The position numbers and the translations under genes are program-made. A DNA stretch of 64,000 nucleotides from Metaphire vulgaris (Eukaryota > Annelida > Clitellata > Crassiclitellata > Megascolecidae). Positions 28,820 to 42,011 of this stretch are shown here, piece after piece (the stretch's first letter is position 1; every line of letters begins with the position of its first letter). The notes beneath the pieces are model-generated. The model made no database searches and had not been told where the DNA came from. It saw only the letters and a program-made list of their open reading frames with translations. The stretch is taken from positions 12,252,890 through 12,316,889 of the forward strand of contig CM030845.1 of NCBI GenBank assembly GCA_018105865.1. Direction: 5' to 3'.

Positions 28820-31177
28820 CTGAAAAAAATCAAGCATTTTAATATCATTCGTACTTTGACATTCTGAAAAATAACAGAAACATTCTGAATTTGTATAGTT
28901 TAATTTCATATCCAACAAATGTAATTTCTGTCCAAAATATTGTCAGATGCAAGCAAACCACTTTTGCTAGTTTAGGTAGATTATATTGTTACTTTCAGAT
29001 TTGAGGACTGAACTTCAAGTTACATGGGGTGTTTCTCAGGTAAAGAGTATTGCGGGTAACAAATAAACACTGTACTGGTACTATGAGACTTTCTAGGCAG
29101 CCTAGAGTCTTAAAGTCACCTTTACACCCTACAGTAGTGGTTTTCTGATTAAACATCACAACTATGTGGGTCCCTGTGTTGACCAGTATTCTAAACAGAC
29201 CCCAGATAGTTGCCAGAATATTCCTCCCTTTGTTAGTGTTTATGGCTTGGTGCAGTGTCAAAGGTTGTCCTCTAAGAGGCCAAGATTCTTGTGATCTTTG
29301 AGCCAAACTGGTGAATGATGAGAATCTCCAACATTTTATACCAAGTCATGGAAAAGGATGACAATGATCAGTTCCGGCTGAAGTTAAGAAGAAAATGTCA
29401 ATCTGATTGGATAGGATTTATGTTAAATTAATGCAGAAGAGTGGTAATTTTGATGAAGAGACTGATTTAGAAAAGGACATTGTAGAAAAAGCTTTAGGGA
29501 GGATAAAATGTAACTATTATGAGGCTGCAAAGAAGAAAGAATATCAAAGCAAGATAGACATAAACAAGACTAAGATGAACAAATGCAAGCGACTGGCAGA
29601 TCAATTTATTCAAACTTAAATAAGCAACAGCATTCAATAACTATTATTGAAAAAAATTGGGGTTACATAGTGGATAGCTGCAGTCCATTCATTTCAACAT
29701 GTTCAGTTGTTTACACATTTCAAGTTGAAAATTGCTTAAGCTAAAATGCTTCTAGTTGCACACTGTCTGAATTTTGGAGCACCATCTTATCTAGCTAATC
29801 ACCTGAGCTCTATCTCTGGTTGACCCTGCCTCTCATTTCACCACACGAGGCCTCTCCTTGTCCCAGCATCAGGAGCTTCAATCCTATGGAATGCACCTGA
29901 CTCAAGCATGTAAGGGCATGCAACCACTGACTGCACACTTTCAGAAATGCCAGAAAACTGCCTTTCCCATTTAAAGTAACAGCAGTCTGGAAAACTCGAG
30001 TATTCATTCAAATTGGTGCTATTTAAAGGCCTTGCATCATTATTACATTATGCAGCAAAAACTAAATCCATGGCTGTCAGTAAAACAGGAGAAAAGAAGA
30101 CGCGATTAACTCTAAAAAGTACAGAAATTGAACAGGTCAAAAGTTTTACATTATGTAGGAGGACAAATAACAAGCAATGAAAGGAAGCCACTAAGAGAAC
30201 ATCAAACAAAAATAGCAAAAGGGCTACAAATAATGGGAAGACTGAAATGCACCTGGAGCTCTAAATAAATTAAAATAAACACCAAAATCCAAATCTACAA
30301 CACCATTGTCATTCCACAAATGCTATATGGATCAGAAACCTGGGTTACAAAAAGAGAAGATGAAAAAGAAAAAGAAATGAGTTGCCTAAGAAGAATTCTT
30401 GGAGTTAGAAGACCTCAAAAAACTTAGAAATAAAGATATATGGTGATGGATTGGGCTAAAAAATACCATCACTGACATCAGAAAAAAGGTTAATATGACA
30501 TGGACATGTAAATAGGATGAAAGACTCAAGACTTCCCAAAAAAGCACTCTCCATATACAAGGAAGGTACAAAAAAAGAAAGAGGCAGACCCAGAAAAAAT
30601 GTGTAGACAACATAAAGGAAGATCTGAAAGAAAAACAACAGACAATAATTGCAGAAGGAAGAAAACTAACATCTGACAAAAAGGCTTGGAATTATTTTCT
30701 GACTAACTATTGCCACTAATGAGTTGGCAGAGAGCAATTATGATGACGAACGGTGAATTTTATGAATTAAACTGCTCATAGCCTAATAAAATAAACTAAA
30801 TTGTGACGTGCGACAGATTAAAATTAGGGTTGATGGCACATCTAAGTGTAGCTCACACCCTTAAGCTAGCATGCTGGCATGCTACCAGTAGATAATTATG
30901 CAGCTCATTACAGGGTTAATTATTAGTCGTCAGCCAAGACCTTAAACAGGATGTAAGTTCTTCATCTCCTTTTCAAAACTAATCTGTTTAGCATATGACT
31001 ATCAGAAAAGATTCATTACATCTACCAGGATCAACGTCTCCAACTGTCTGCTTATGTACAGCATCTGTTCTGAGTCAACACTCTATCTCCAATTACAATA
31101 GTTTCAGACAAGGGAAATAAGCCTCTTTATCATGGTCACTATTCCCCTCACAGCAATTATCATCATCCTGGCCATCG

Positions 31178-31225
<48 letters not shown>

Positions 31226-34200
31226 CATTAAACAAACATACATCAGTAGCCGAATTCAACATGAAAACTATACACACAAACAAAGGTATATTACTGATCT
31301 TCTCCATAATCCAGCCATTGTCCAGATTTGCTGATGAGCATTATAAGGTTAATAGTATAGTGTATTACAAACATGATAACTTAAATCTATACCAACCATA
31401 GTCTGCTGTACAAACAGCCATGACGGTCTCCTCATCACTACATGGACCACATTCTAGGAGACACAAAGACAAATCAATTATGAAACATGAAAAGCCACTT
31501 TAAATGTTTCAGGACAAACAACTCAATCATCATGGAAAGTTGGTTTAACCAACTCAATTAGACTGATTGATTAAAAACTCAACACAGGATTTCATATTAT
31601 AATCTAATTGGTAACTAGGAAATAATCCTAAAACAAAGCAGACACTAATATGACATTTCCTTGAGCAAATTATACTTTATAGATTTGGAGAAGAGATCAC
31701 TGATTCAAATTGATATTTGAAAATGGTCCGTTTTATTGGAGTCACCATCATTTGAGTCTCTCTCTCTCTCTCTATTTCAGTTACTGTATGTCAGCCTCTT
31801 AAGGCAGTAGACAAGAAATATCAACTGCTCAAACATAACTAGTATTATTTCAAAAGGACTTACAAAATATCACACTAAGCATTGAAAATGATAACATTTA
31901 TATTTGTCTTTGGAATCTTGGTCTGTGTTATTTTATGTATATGTATGTATGTATGTATGTATTATATAAAATTCAATAACCCACTAACTCTGTGCTTGAA
32001 ACATGAGTGAATAAGCAAGACAAAGGACATGTTACAAACCAGTTCAAAGAAGAACATTAATTGAACACTTAGATAAATTTTAAAATAAATTTTCTCACAA
32101 ATTCCGACCTCTTTATACTGCACATGCGGTAGAGAAGAAGCAAACCGGGTAGTTTTCTTAATGTCTCATGATAAAGTAATGCAAAGTTGCTATTCATTTC
32201 TTTAACACAAAATTCAAATATCCAGAGTCCTTTGCTTGTACATAAAGGCCCATTTCAAATAAAATGAACATAAGTTTTTACAGAATTCACATATACCCTA
32301 TTGCTATAAGCCTAAATGCTTTTAGCCAAATATTATTATGAAAGGAGTCTTCTCTAAAAGAACTACAGTAATAAATAAAACTGGAAAGGTTGTATCAAGT
32401 TACTAAACAGCATAAATCAAATATAATAGCATGATTGTAAATATCATTTTATGTTTCCAACTGTTGATTCTGCACAAAATATGCTCCAACTAGGGATTAG
32501 TACTCGATGACAGAGTAAAATTTGATCAGGTTTCAGCATCCATCCATCCGGTCATATAAATAAAAGAACAGAAGTAGCAAAAACATAACTTTACGCCACA
32601 TGTGTTTGCTTAAGCTGTAGTATTCTATATGTTGTACAGTTTAAGATATTACCAGTAATCTATATTAATATTAAGATGTGAATCTTGCAGATTTTTCATG
32701 TACAATTTAGACAGGCTACATCAACCTGTATTACCGGTAGTCTCTCTTGATTAGCCTCTATCTTATTGAGGCATAGGGGTTAAATAAGGTTCTAGAAATG
32801 TCTTGCAATGTCTTAAAGTAATTGCATGTGACTTTTTCACAGTAACAGTGCTGCTATGAAAAATGCCAGGCAGCAAAAAACCTGAAAGTCAGTTCTTATG
32901 GTTTAAACAGTAAAGGAATCAACAAAGGCCAGATGTTACAAGGATCAAGAGGCAAAAGACTGTAAGGTTGAAGAAGGGTGTGGCTCGGGGTTATTTTCTT
33001 TTGCACCAGCTGGGAGTCTGAGAGGACACTTACACTGGTTGCCTTTGATCTTTTCACAATTTCAAATGGCCACTTCGGCCCAGATCTTAATTGGGTCACC
33101 TTTTTAACTGCAGACAATTTACTGTCCCAAGCCCCATCCTGTCCTTAGAAAAAAGAAAACATCTATGGTACTTTATCTACAATAAAACCTTGGCATCTCA
33201 AGCCAAATACCAAATCTGTTAGTAAAGTTACTACACATTCTTCAACAGATCTCGAAGAGTTGTGTTTTTATCTTCACAATCCAGCAGTCATCTCCCTTCT
33301 CTTTCATGTGCACAAGGAGAATTACTGAACACGTTTAATAAAATCACGTTTCAACTAGAGCTGTACCGATTAATCGGCAACATTCATAATCGGACCAATT
33401 ATTAGGACAATCGGAACAATCGGTAATTGGGTGCCAGTCCGCTGCCGATACCGATTAATCGGTAACACTTGTTTTCTGGCCGATTATTAGGATAATTGGA
33501 ACAATCGGTTATAAATTACAAAGTAAACATAGAAATTTAAAATTTGACATAATAAGTATTGATAGCAAAATCATTATTCATTAATGATCAAGCACACATT
33601 ATGCATTGAATCTCTTGGCAAACCTCGAATTGAACCTGCATACAGAGGGCATGTGCATTTACGCTACACCTTTATGTGGCAAATTTGATTGCATGATCAC
33701 TAAAACGCCCAATCTGGATAATTCGACAGATAATCGATATCGGCAAAACAATCGGTTGTCTTACAATCGGAACAATCGGTAATCGGAACAATCGGCAAAA
33801 TGTGCAATCGGTACAGCCCTAGTTTCAACCCCATATTTGATAATGGCCTAACACATTGACCAGTTTCATGCTCATGCAGCTGGACGGTTTCATGGTGGGC
33901 AGGAAAGCATCAGGGTTACTTACTTCATATGAATTACTCAGCTTTGGTCACTTGTTCAAACTCCTCACTCAGAACATGACTACAGCCTACAGGTAAACTT
34001 TGTGCAAAGCCAGAGACAAATCTCTTGCTTTAGGATATTTTCAAGCATGTAGTGCATGAAACAAACATATCCAGTTGGATGAAAAAGCCTTTTTTCAAGC
34101 ACAAGACTTGATTTCTCACAATGAAAACTAAAATGCCAAAATCAAGTTGACAAGTTATGACACAACTCTGACACAACTACACTTAAGCACTAAGCAGTAC

Positions 34201-34588
34201 CTGGTAGCATTGTGATACAGTCAACCAAAATTTTTAATTTTCCCACATGTGTGTAAAAAAAGTTTCTCGATAAACTTTCATAGTCCAGCTAACAAACAGC
34301 TGCTGCTTTAAGTCAAATTCAGTGAAAACAAATAACAGAGTGATGACTTTGTACGAAAGGATTGTTAACATCAGCAAGGGAATGATGACTATCATCGTCA
34401 GAGAAAAAATTAAAGACACACACACAATGATGATGAATCATAACAACATGCCGCAAACATGGCAGTGAAAGTAACAGACAAGGGTGAGAAAAAAATGGCA
34501 AAGAAAAATGAAAACTGACTGCAACACACCTGTTTGGACTCGGTTTCTTACTTTGTTCTCCTTTCCCTGCCATAACCCTCATCCTCCC

Positions 34589-34639
<51 letters not shown>

Positions 34640-37600
34640 ACCATTACTCTCAACAATATTAACCATTCCATTCCAAAAAGCTGAGTTCTGCACAACTTTA
34701 TAGACTGCTAATCAGTTTTGCAAAACCAATATGACAGTGTTGGCTTAAAAGAACTTTTACTACAATAATACAATGCCTCGTCGACAACCTAAAGGCACTG
34801 CAAAAGAAAGAGAAAACACCGTATATAAAGCATAATTCAAAATTCCATCATACACTGCACGTACTTCAAAGATTCTTAAATGCATTCGAGCGTCAAGAAT
34901 CTCAAAGCTGCATTCAACTACTGACAATCACCAAAGCTCCTGGCAGATTCTAATAATAAAGATGGAACGAATTCAACAAAGATCGAATGAAAGTCCATTC
35001 AATGGATAATCCATGTGTGTATAGTCTGGCAATTCATCAATGCAACATCACATCACTCTGCTTTCACCGAAGGAACAAAGAGTTTCTGTTGAGTGCGTGA
35101 CACATGTGAAGGAACCAGTGAGGGGAGAGAATTTTCAAATACTATGCCAGAGTGGCTAATAATATCCAATGGCTGAGCCACTGAAAACATTCTATGAAAA
35201 AAGAGAATCTATGGATCTACCTCTTACTGGGTATCTCATAAAAAGAGCATAATTAAGTTTTGGTATTAATGTCAAGTCACAGTAATGCAGACATACTCTG
35301 GTCATACGCAATTCCCTAGGTAAAGTCAAGGTGTATATTACTTCTAGTAATATTTCCAATTTTCCTTATAAGCAGTGATAGATGGTGCAATACAGCAAAC
35401 AAAAAATTTTAAAACTAATTTTAAAAACTAGGAAAAAATAATTTTGACTACCATATACCTTGCGTGTGCGTGCTGTTGGACTGGTTGATTACTTGAACGT
35501 CATATTCAAGAATCATTTTACCATAAACCGGCGATGAGCTGCTGGAATCAGTCTCAATGAAGATCACGATTGGCTTGTTTCCGTCCGACTTTAAACAAAC
35601 CTCACGAGTCTCGCTCAACTTCGAACCGTTGAGAGCAGCCAGGCGAGTCAGAGTTTGATTTTCTTCTAGGAACAGCTGCAGAGCGGCAAACGACGACTGT
35701 GCGGCGAAGCAGAGCTCGTAATGCCGTGACTTGAGCGGCGGATGGAAATCGAGAGCCAGTCCTCCATACGGAGTCCTCCAGGTCACCTGCCCTTCGGAAC
35801 AACGGATGGAGATCTTCTGAACGCTCTTTTCCTCTACCGTATCGTCCCTGAAAAAGCGTTCTGCCTATTCATAGTTAATCACTGCACCTCAACATCATCA
35901 ACAGACACAAGGGTACAGTTGGGTTCTCTGGGTGGCCACAACAGATAACTACAGGGTGGCGCAAAAAAACCGGACTATATTAAATGCAAACCTAAATGTG
36001 ACTAGTCTGGGTTTTTTTGCGCCACCCTGTATATGACTGTAATGCATGCAGTGTAATGCAACAAAGCACTATATTACAACTGAAACTAAAATTTGTATGA
36101 AATATTATTAGCTCACCCAGAAGATAAGGGTCGGGTACATTCTGATTTATTTCTCTACTTCAGTGGTTCCTAGCTTTTCAAGTTGAGGGCCATGTCTAAT
36201 ATTTTCAGTACTTAAGCGGGCCACAATGTTGCTAAATGCTAAAATTTAGACTATTCTAGGCCCACAGATGATTCTGATCAGAGTTCTTATGATGAAAAAT
36301 CGATTAAATACAAAGGGAATCTAAATGTCTATAAAAGTAATTATAAAACTGTGTTATACTATTCTTAATTTTCAGAACCAAATTCTAAAACAATGAAAAC
36401 AGTCGGTCATTATATCAAACATGAAGGCCAAGTGGGCCACTTTCTGACATTCTGGCAGGCCATAGTGCCATAGGCAGGCCCTCCGAGAGAAATTCCGGGC
36501 CCCTGTGCAGAATGGCCAACGGGCCCTTGACAAGTCATCATTTTTTCTTGACGACCTTTTTTTTTTTTTTCTCGTCAGCCGTTTATTATAAATGTTTACG
36601 GCCTTTTTATGTTGACGACCTTTTTTTTTTTTTTTTTTTTTTCGTCAGCCGTTTATTACAGATGTTGACGACCTTTTTTTTTTGCTCGTCGTCTGCCGTT
36701 TATTTAGCACTGTGTCCCGGGCCCCCTTGTGCTCGCCGGGCCCCTCTGCTGAACTGACATTTTTAACCGTTCTTTAGTGCTATTATTCATTTTATTGTTA
36801 ATTATACATATTCATCATCGGCCCGGGCCCCCTCCAGACCGCCGGGCCCCTGTGCAGTTGCCCCCCCTGCCCCCCCCCTCTCGGAGGGCCTGGCCATAGG
36901 TTGCCCCTTTGGGAACCTCTGCTATACTCTATAATAGAAGAATGAATAAAAACAAATAATAATAGCCCTGTTGAGCTTTCCATCACCCCTGACACAAGGA
37001 AACGAAGTACAGAGGGTCACCTCATGGGCAGCAACACGAGACAGTGATTTCAGCAGAAGAGGTGGATTTGTTTAACTAAGAATTTACACTGCAGTGTGAT
37101 GCATCTTCATGTACGCCATGGATGGTGCCAGCCAGCCAGGTCCGCAACTATTGTGCCTCCGTTTCATCCAAATGGGATGAGGTATGAGGACCACGACAAT
37201 GACAGAAGCAGCGCCACCGATGATGATGATGATGGCAGCGGTGGTGGTGATGGTGGTGGTGATGATGATGGTGGTGGTGAAGGTGATGGTGGTGATGACA
37301 ACGATAATGTTGATAGCAACTATTATTTGTCAGGTCCCATGTGGTAGAAAGAGCGACGTGTCTTTTGACAGTAAATTGATGACTTTGATGTAGAAGATAA
37401 TAATTGCAGAAAATAATTATCTGAAAAAGCACCCAGCCAACAAGATATTAAGAGAATAATTGTTGTGAATGCAGTTTTCAGTGGTCAGAATATCAGAGTT
37501 TCACTGACAAAGACCACAGTACATTCAACTGCAATGAATTTCAGGTATTCAATAGGAAGGCTGGGATAAGACAAATATATGTCACTACTAATTGTACTGC

Positions 37601-38549
37601 TACACCCACAAAGAGCTCATTTAAACTGGCAGATTATTATCCTGTGTGGGTAAAAGACAGTGTTAAAGCACAATTTTACCAACAGAAATTGAAAAACAGT
37701 GAAAAGTCAGCAGAGAAATCAAAGGAGAAAAATGTCCAAAGTCCGTCTCACTGTTTCCCACTCTGACTGATGTCTGGAATGACCTATCTTTTGCAGATGG
37801 ATATTGGGTATCATCAATTGATACCTTATAAGTACTACAACTGGTACTACCGTACTACATAAAAATTCATTATCATCATCATCATCATCATCATCATCAT
37901 TTATTGCTATAGCTATTGCTAACGTTATTGTTATTACTGGTGGTGATGGTATCATGGTGATAATGGTTGTGGTGGTATTATAGCATAGAACTGACTGTAA
38001 CTTATATTTCAGGTTCCAGTTGGCCTAAAACTGCAGTCAAAAACCTTTTAAATCGTTTCAATTGCTAAAATCCCTAAAATCAAGGGCCACAACTTAACAA
38101 ATTTGCCAAGTAGATGGCACTGTCACTTGGGTAAAGCACAATGGTCACTTTTTATTACCATTATTGTGCTCCTAACATCAGATGTTAAGGAACAGCTGCC
38201 ACATGCATGCAAGTGCTACACAACATGCATCAAGTGAAATAAAAAGGAGATGAGAAAAAATAATACTATTGTAAGACACCAAAATAACAGTAAAAAAGAC
38301 AAAGGTCTCTCCGTACACTCAAAGCCTGTATGAGAACTGAAGGGTCATAGTCAAGATAATAGTGACTGCAGTAAACTATTTCCAGAAATGACACCTGTTG
38401 CACATTCTAAATAGTTATAAAGGTGTCTGCATCAAAAATCACCCAGTGAGAGAGTGAGAAAAGAATAAGATAAACATATAGGCACTTGCAGAAAGCAGAT
38501 AAAGAAAATAAACACACCTATATAGAATATATATATATATATATGTATG

Positions 38550-38583
<34 letters not shown>

Positions 38584-38813
38584 CATATATATTATGTATA
38601 TATGTAAATAAGTAAGAATAGTCTTGCATTCAGCCCACTATGCATTCTGCCATAAACTAATTATAAAATTTATATAAATTACAATTCTTACCACACATTC
38701 CAGTCACAGGCAGTTCCATCCACAGGCAGACTTTGAAGAGGAGAGGAGGTGATGATAAGAGGAAGACAAAAAAGCAGAACAAGAGTACCGGTAATGGCTG
38801 TGATGATGGCCAT
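28371..38813 (-). CDS. METRNL: Meteorin / meteorin-like secreted protein, one internal exon not found
   Basis: Coding exons on the minus strand are 38813-38692, 35847-35459 and 28819-28371. Exon 1 gives a signal peptide and CDWNVW; exon 2 gives the CUB-like N-terminal domain; the last exon gives the NTR-like C-terminal domain with RLGCAPR and NPC near the end. Meteorin family proteins are secreted neurotrophic or cytokine-like factors. Exons 1 and 2 join in phase. Exon 2 ends with one spare base and the last exon begins with two, so a missing exon of 3n length is possible between them. In vertebrates that exon carries a C-x-x-C...C-x-x-DF cassette. The call is secure for the family; METRN versus METRNL cannot be decided. 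Confidence 0.85.
29755..30035 (+). mobile_element. CR1/L2-like 3' tail in a METRN-like intron
   Basis: Reads APSYLANHLSSISG with stops, then PASGASILWNAP and a Phe/Ser tail; decayed. Confidence 0.62.
30055..30720 (+). mobile_element. Non-LTR reverse transcriptase C-terminal fragment in a METRN-like intron
   Basis: Shifted frames read KIQIYNTIVIPQMLYGSETW, then SCLRRILGVRRPQ and RKLTSDKKAWNYFL. The I-P-x-(L/M)-L-Y-G-S-E-T-W block is diagnostic. Many stops. Confidence 0.85.
31164..31225. repeat. (CAT)n microsatellite
   Basis: About 20 CAT/ATC units. The poly-Met and poly-Ile frames are artefacts. Confidence 0.95.
33036..33143 (-). other. Candidate internal exon of the METRN-like gene (weak)
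   Basis: A pyrimidine-rich acceptor (CTTTTTTCTAAG) opens 108 nt that read through in the frame required by exon 2 (DGAWDSKLSAVKKV...). Two donors overlap: a poor GTGTAA that would keep frame with the last exon, and a canonical GTAAGT two bases on that would not. It lacks the cysteines expected at this position, so it may be chance, an alternative exon or a decoy. Confidence 0.22.
33356..33821. mobile_element. hAT-like element rich in AATCGG words (METRN-like intron)
   Basis: Exact TSD GTTTCAAC at 33348-33355 and 33822-33829. Inverted termini TAGAGCTGTACCGATTAATC and TAGGGCTGTACCGATTGCAC. More than a dozen AATCGG/CCGATT words cluster at the two ends. Confidence 0.9.
34586..34640. repeat. (CTGT)n-(CT)n compound microsatellite
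   Basis: Seven or so CTGT units, then CT units; in a METRN-like intron. Confidence 0.95.
35459..35847 (-). CDS. METRNL: METRN-like exon 2: CUB-like domain
   Basis: After CTTTTTCAG the exon completes a Trp and encodes SVQKISIRCSEGQVTWRTPY, then GGLALDF, ELCFAA, EVCLKSDGNKPIVIFIET and a final NQSNSTHTQ. The (L/I)-x-C-x-x-G-x-(V/I)-x-W-x-x-P-x-G-x-L pattern and paired cysteines match meteorin. Two N-x-S/T sequons lie near the end. Donor AAG/GTATAT. Confidence 0.9.
35952..36029. mobile_element. 78-bp near-perfect palindromic MITE, mariner-like
   Basis: CAGGGTGGCGCAAAAAAACC at the left and its inverse at the right, with TA on both sides. It sits about 100 bp upstream of METRN-like exon 2 (minus strand), within the intron. 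Confidence 0.88.
36161..36921. mobile_element. hAT-like element, CAGTGGTTCC termini, with a nested element
   Basis: Left CAGTGGTTCCTAGCTTTTC, right inverted CAGAGGTTCCCAAAGGGGC. TSD CTCTACTT / CTATACTC (two differences). Split by the 36475 element. Confidence 0.75.
36475..36892. mobile_element. hAT-like MITE, CAGGCCCTCCGAGAG termini
   Basis: 418 bp with exact TSD GCCATAGG at 36467-36474 and 36893-36900. Inside are three GACGACCTTTTTTTTT-(T)n-CTCGTC modules separated by CCGTTTATTA spacers. Confidence 0.92.
37200..37310. repeat. (GAT/GGT)n imperfect trinucleotide tract
   Basis: Cryptic simplicity of GATGATGGTGGT type. His-, Asp- and Met-rich frames here are artefacts. Confidence 0.9.
38528..38602. 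repeat. (TA)n / (TATG)n tract
   Basis: Imperfect TATA/TATG run just 3' of METRN-like exon 1, inside the first intron. Confidence 0.9.
38692..38813 (-). CDS. METRNL: METRN-like exon 1: signal peptide
   Basis: The ATG at 38813 opens MAIITAITGTLVLLFCLPLI, a long hydrophobic signal peptide, and ends TACDWNV plus two bases of a Trp before GTAAG. C-(D/N)-W-x-x-(W/S) is the first conserved motif of mature meteorins. Phase 2 fits exon 2. Confidence 0.85.
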
Positions 38814-39764
38814 TCAAGTAAAATCTATGCCAAAGATTGACTTCCAGAAGGCTTTCAAGACATTTGAAAATTCTTTACTCGCCCAAAATTCTTCTTGAGA
38901 AATAAACCAAACATAAAAATAAATATAAATAGCAAGTGGTATTGAAAAATATATATATAGATACTGAATAGTTATGTATAAATGGCTATCAAATCCAGCC
39001 AAGAGCAGATCTACGTAATGTTGCCTGCCTGTCAGCATGTAGGGTAAATGCCCTGGTATGCCACTCTGTTGATTCTGCAGTCTGAAGTTTGTCTGTAAAT
39101 TCTGGTTGACTAACCATCCAAACAGGATTAAAATTACAAGTGATTCTCAAATGGAATCAGCAACTGTGACCAGTTCAGTACAGTTATAAGTACACACAAG
39201 TGGATGGTTTATGGTTCATTTATCGCATTACGAATACATCCAGCTACACATTATACAGAACCAGGGCAGTCAGTTAATAAGTCTTGAAAGCCATTCTGCA
39301 TTTTAACAATATTGCAGCAGCTAAAAGCCAAGGACTTGGTTACTTTATCCATCTGTAGCACTTAAACAGAACAGCCTACAGCCAATCTTAACATAAATTA
39401 CATCTTTCAACAGAAGTCTTACTCAGACAAATTAAATGGTAAACTGCTAAACTCTGCCTAACACATGTTTACAAGGCAGAACAAGATTTAATTAGGGTGG
39501 CATAGGATTTCCTCTGCAATGAATAACATTACGGGTAGTTCAGATTTCCATTACTTGCCCTCTGTAATGCTTCTTAATTCATGAACAATCCCCAAGTCAA
39601 TAAGGAACCGTATTTCAATACAAAAGTACAAACGAATGATGCCCAAACATCCCTCAGCCTAATGTAATGTTTAAAAAAATTATAGTTTCTTTCATGAAGA
39701 AATGCCCTAAAGTACTCCTGGTATGATTAGCCTAGAGGTACTGTTAATAAACGGTAGAGGTACA
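38814..39764. other. 5' flank of the METRN-like gene; no other gene seen
   Basis: The minus-strand leader and promoter should lie here, but no TATA box or CpG cluster points to a start. Confidence 0.35.
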
Positions 39765-40028
39765 CTCTCCATAGGCCAGAACGGGCCAATCGGAGAACCA
39801 AAGGGTTAGCACCTTCAGTTTTACATGGCAACGGCTGAATGAGGGAGGATTGCCAGCCTTTCCTTCATCGCCTTTCCTTCCACAGAGTTAACATGCACTC
39901 ATTAACAGCTGAGTCGACTGGGGGCGCTTGGGACAGAAACAACTAAAAAGTTTCTGCCGTGGCTGGGAGTTGAACCACGAACCTCAGATTGGCAGACCAG
40001 TGCACTAACCACTGCTCCACATCGTATC
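39765..40028 (-). mobile_element. tRNA-derived SINE
   Basis: On the minus strand, TGGAGCAGTGGTTAGTGCAC resembles an A box and GTGGTTCAACTCC carries a perfect RNA polymerase III B box (GGTTCAAnnCC). A shared tail (CGGCAGAAACTTTTTAGTTG ... GCTAACC) follows and recurs at 42012. Confidence 0.75.
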
Positions 40029-42011
40029 ACCTGCCTACTGTTAGCAAAGAAAAGAAATACATTTTCAGACATTTCAAGAAGAGTGCCATGGAATTAGCAA
40101 TGAAAAGATGTAAGCTCTTGTCGAGAGCATTCAGGATTATCAGACTGAATGACACAGACCCATATATAATATATATAGACTCAAGCATTTCAGGCAATAT
40201 TCAACATGCTGGAGTCAGCAAGGTTTAACTCCCCAAAGGCCAAGGTTAACCTCTAGTGGGAATTGAGCATTTTAGTTGTTTTTCATCCCCATGCTGCCAC
40301 TGATAGTTTAAAATTCTGGTCTGAGCACTTGAGCGTTCATTTAAAGTGACATCACAATTTTTTAAAACACTTTGTGCATGTTTGTGCCAGGCATGAAGCA
40401 GGGTTAGAATCATGGTGTAGAGAAATGGTAATCCAAAAATAGATAAGAGAGGTGAAGCAGCTCTGAGAGATAAGATGGGGCTCCTACAACACAACAGACT
40501 GTGGGTGAACTTTTTCAATAAGTAATTCAAAATAAAGTCATTTCCATTACTTTTGGGCAAAAGTTCATCGTTCATCCATTTATGCTACAGGAAGGTGGAG
40601 TTACATAAAAGTCATATTCATAGAGTGCACATATCTACATTAATGCAATCACATCCATGACCCACACAATCAGCAGCAGCTGAATCTTTCTGCAAGAAGA
40701 TAAAAACATATTTATTTAAGATAGGTTTTGATTCCACTTGTTATTGTTGAGTGCTCATGTCTTGGACCTTAATCTTGTCTATTGCGCTGAAGAAATTGTC
40801 TGGTAATAAAAATAATAATAATCAACATTACAAGTGTACAGTACAGCATTACCAGTACTACCCATAGTCATCTGGTGTAAATAGTAAGATAATATTAGGA
40901 TTAGCTCATCACCTGGATTTTTTTGTCTTGGGCAGTCATATTTAAAGGTGTAATTTCTCAGGAATTGAAAGTTTATCGTAAATTCTTGGCTCCTAAGTGA
41001 AGTAACAAACATGGCAAAATTGCAGAAATCCACTATCATCGGTATTTGAACTCAACCTATGTAAACAAGTTTGGTAAACTTTGAAATGATCACAATCCGC
41101 TTGAATTTCCGGTGCTTCTGCAAAGTTCAAAGTCTCTTAGCCATATTATAAACTGGGTCTGCTTTGAAATTTCATTGGTGAATGTTCTGCTTTTTGTTCT
41201 TCTGCACGGCAAACCAAACATACTGTAACGGTTAGTGTAACCACAAAAATTCTCTGTCAAATCGTGCAAAGTCAAAAAATCTGGAGCCTCTGCCGATTAT
41301 TCAAAGCCAAAACCTAAGTTTATTCTTTAATAAATAGCAACAATGCCATAAAATTATGGCCCATAAATTTCCTTGTTTCATAGATTGATTGTATTGCGCC
41401 GCTATAAATAAAGAATTCACATTTGTACTGCAGATAAATTGAAATCATGCACCAGGAAATAAATTTTAAATGAAAACATTTGCAAAAGAGTAACTTTCAA
41501 TTACAAAAAGGAAACTGCAAAATATAGACAATTAATTCTAACAAGGGCAGTGTCGCTCAGGAATAAAACTACAATTAGAATAATAATATATACTACTTAT
41601 TATACTTTTCGCTTTTGTCAGTAATTCCTGCTTTTTATGTGCCATAAATCACAAGTTCATTCATTTCCAGTTTCATTAATAGGCCACTAGTCTGATAATA
41701 ATAATAATTTTAGTTGTATTTTAACCTGCACCCATTGTTACAAATGAGAAAGGAGCACAGAAACTAATTACAATTCACAGCTCACATAGATAATGACTCT
41801 TAGCAGTCAAGGTACATTATAAACTTTTAAACAGAGATAATATGAAATAAAAAACCAGTGTTTTGTAATAGTTCTTTGACTACTTAATAATTATTATATG
41901 TCATACAACAGCGAATATAATACATTACATGTATTTAGTACATTACGCTATATAATACATTACATGAATGCTAATAAGCTCACAGATATGTTAGCATATA
42001 ATAAAAATTGT
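40029..42011. other. Gene-poor stretch
   Basis: Holds a CR1/L2-like tail near 40665-40800 (CKKIKTYLFKIGFDST) and AT-rich unique sequence. No exon recognised. Confidence 0.4.

Noticed and set aside
28995..29306. 103-codon minus-strand frame in a METRN-like intron (TTTVGCKGDFKTLGCLE)
   Set aside because: It has a C-x-x-DF-like string that recalls the missing meteorin motif, but there is no second Cys pair, no donor in phase and no other family similarity.
29407..29619. 70-codon plus-strand Lys/Glu-rich frame
   Set aside because: Antisense to the METRN-like gene, with no splice or promoter context and no recognised domain; AT-rich sequence gives such frames by chance.
34081..34200. Minus-strand string SCVITCQLDF resembling the missing meteorin motif
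   Set aside because: It is preceded by an in-frame stop a few codons upstream with no usable acceptor between.
37096..37432. Asp/Gly-, His- and Met-rich frames
   Set aside because: Translations of the GAT/GGT simple-sequence tract on different frames.
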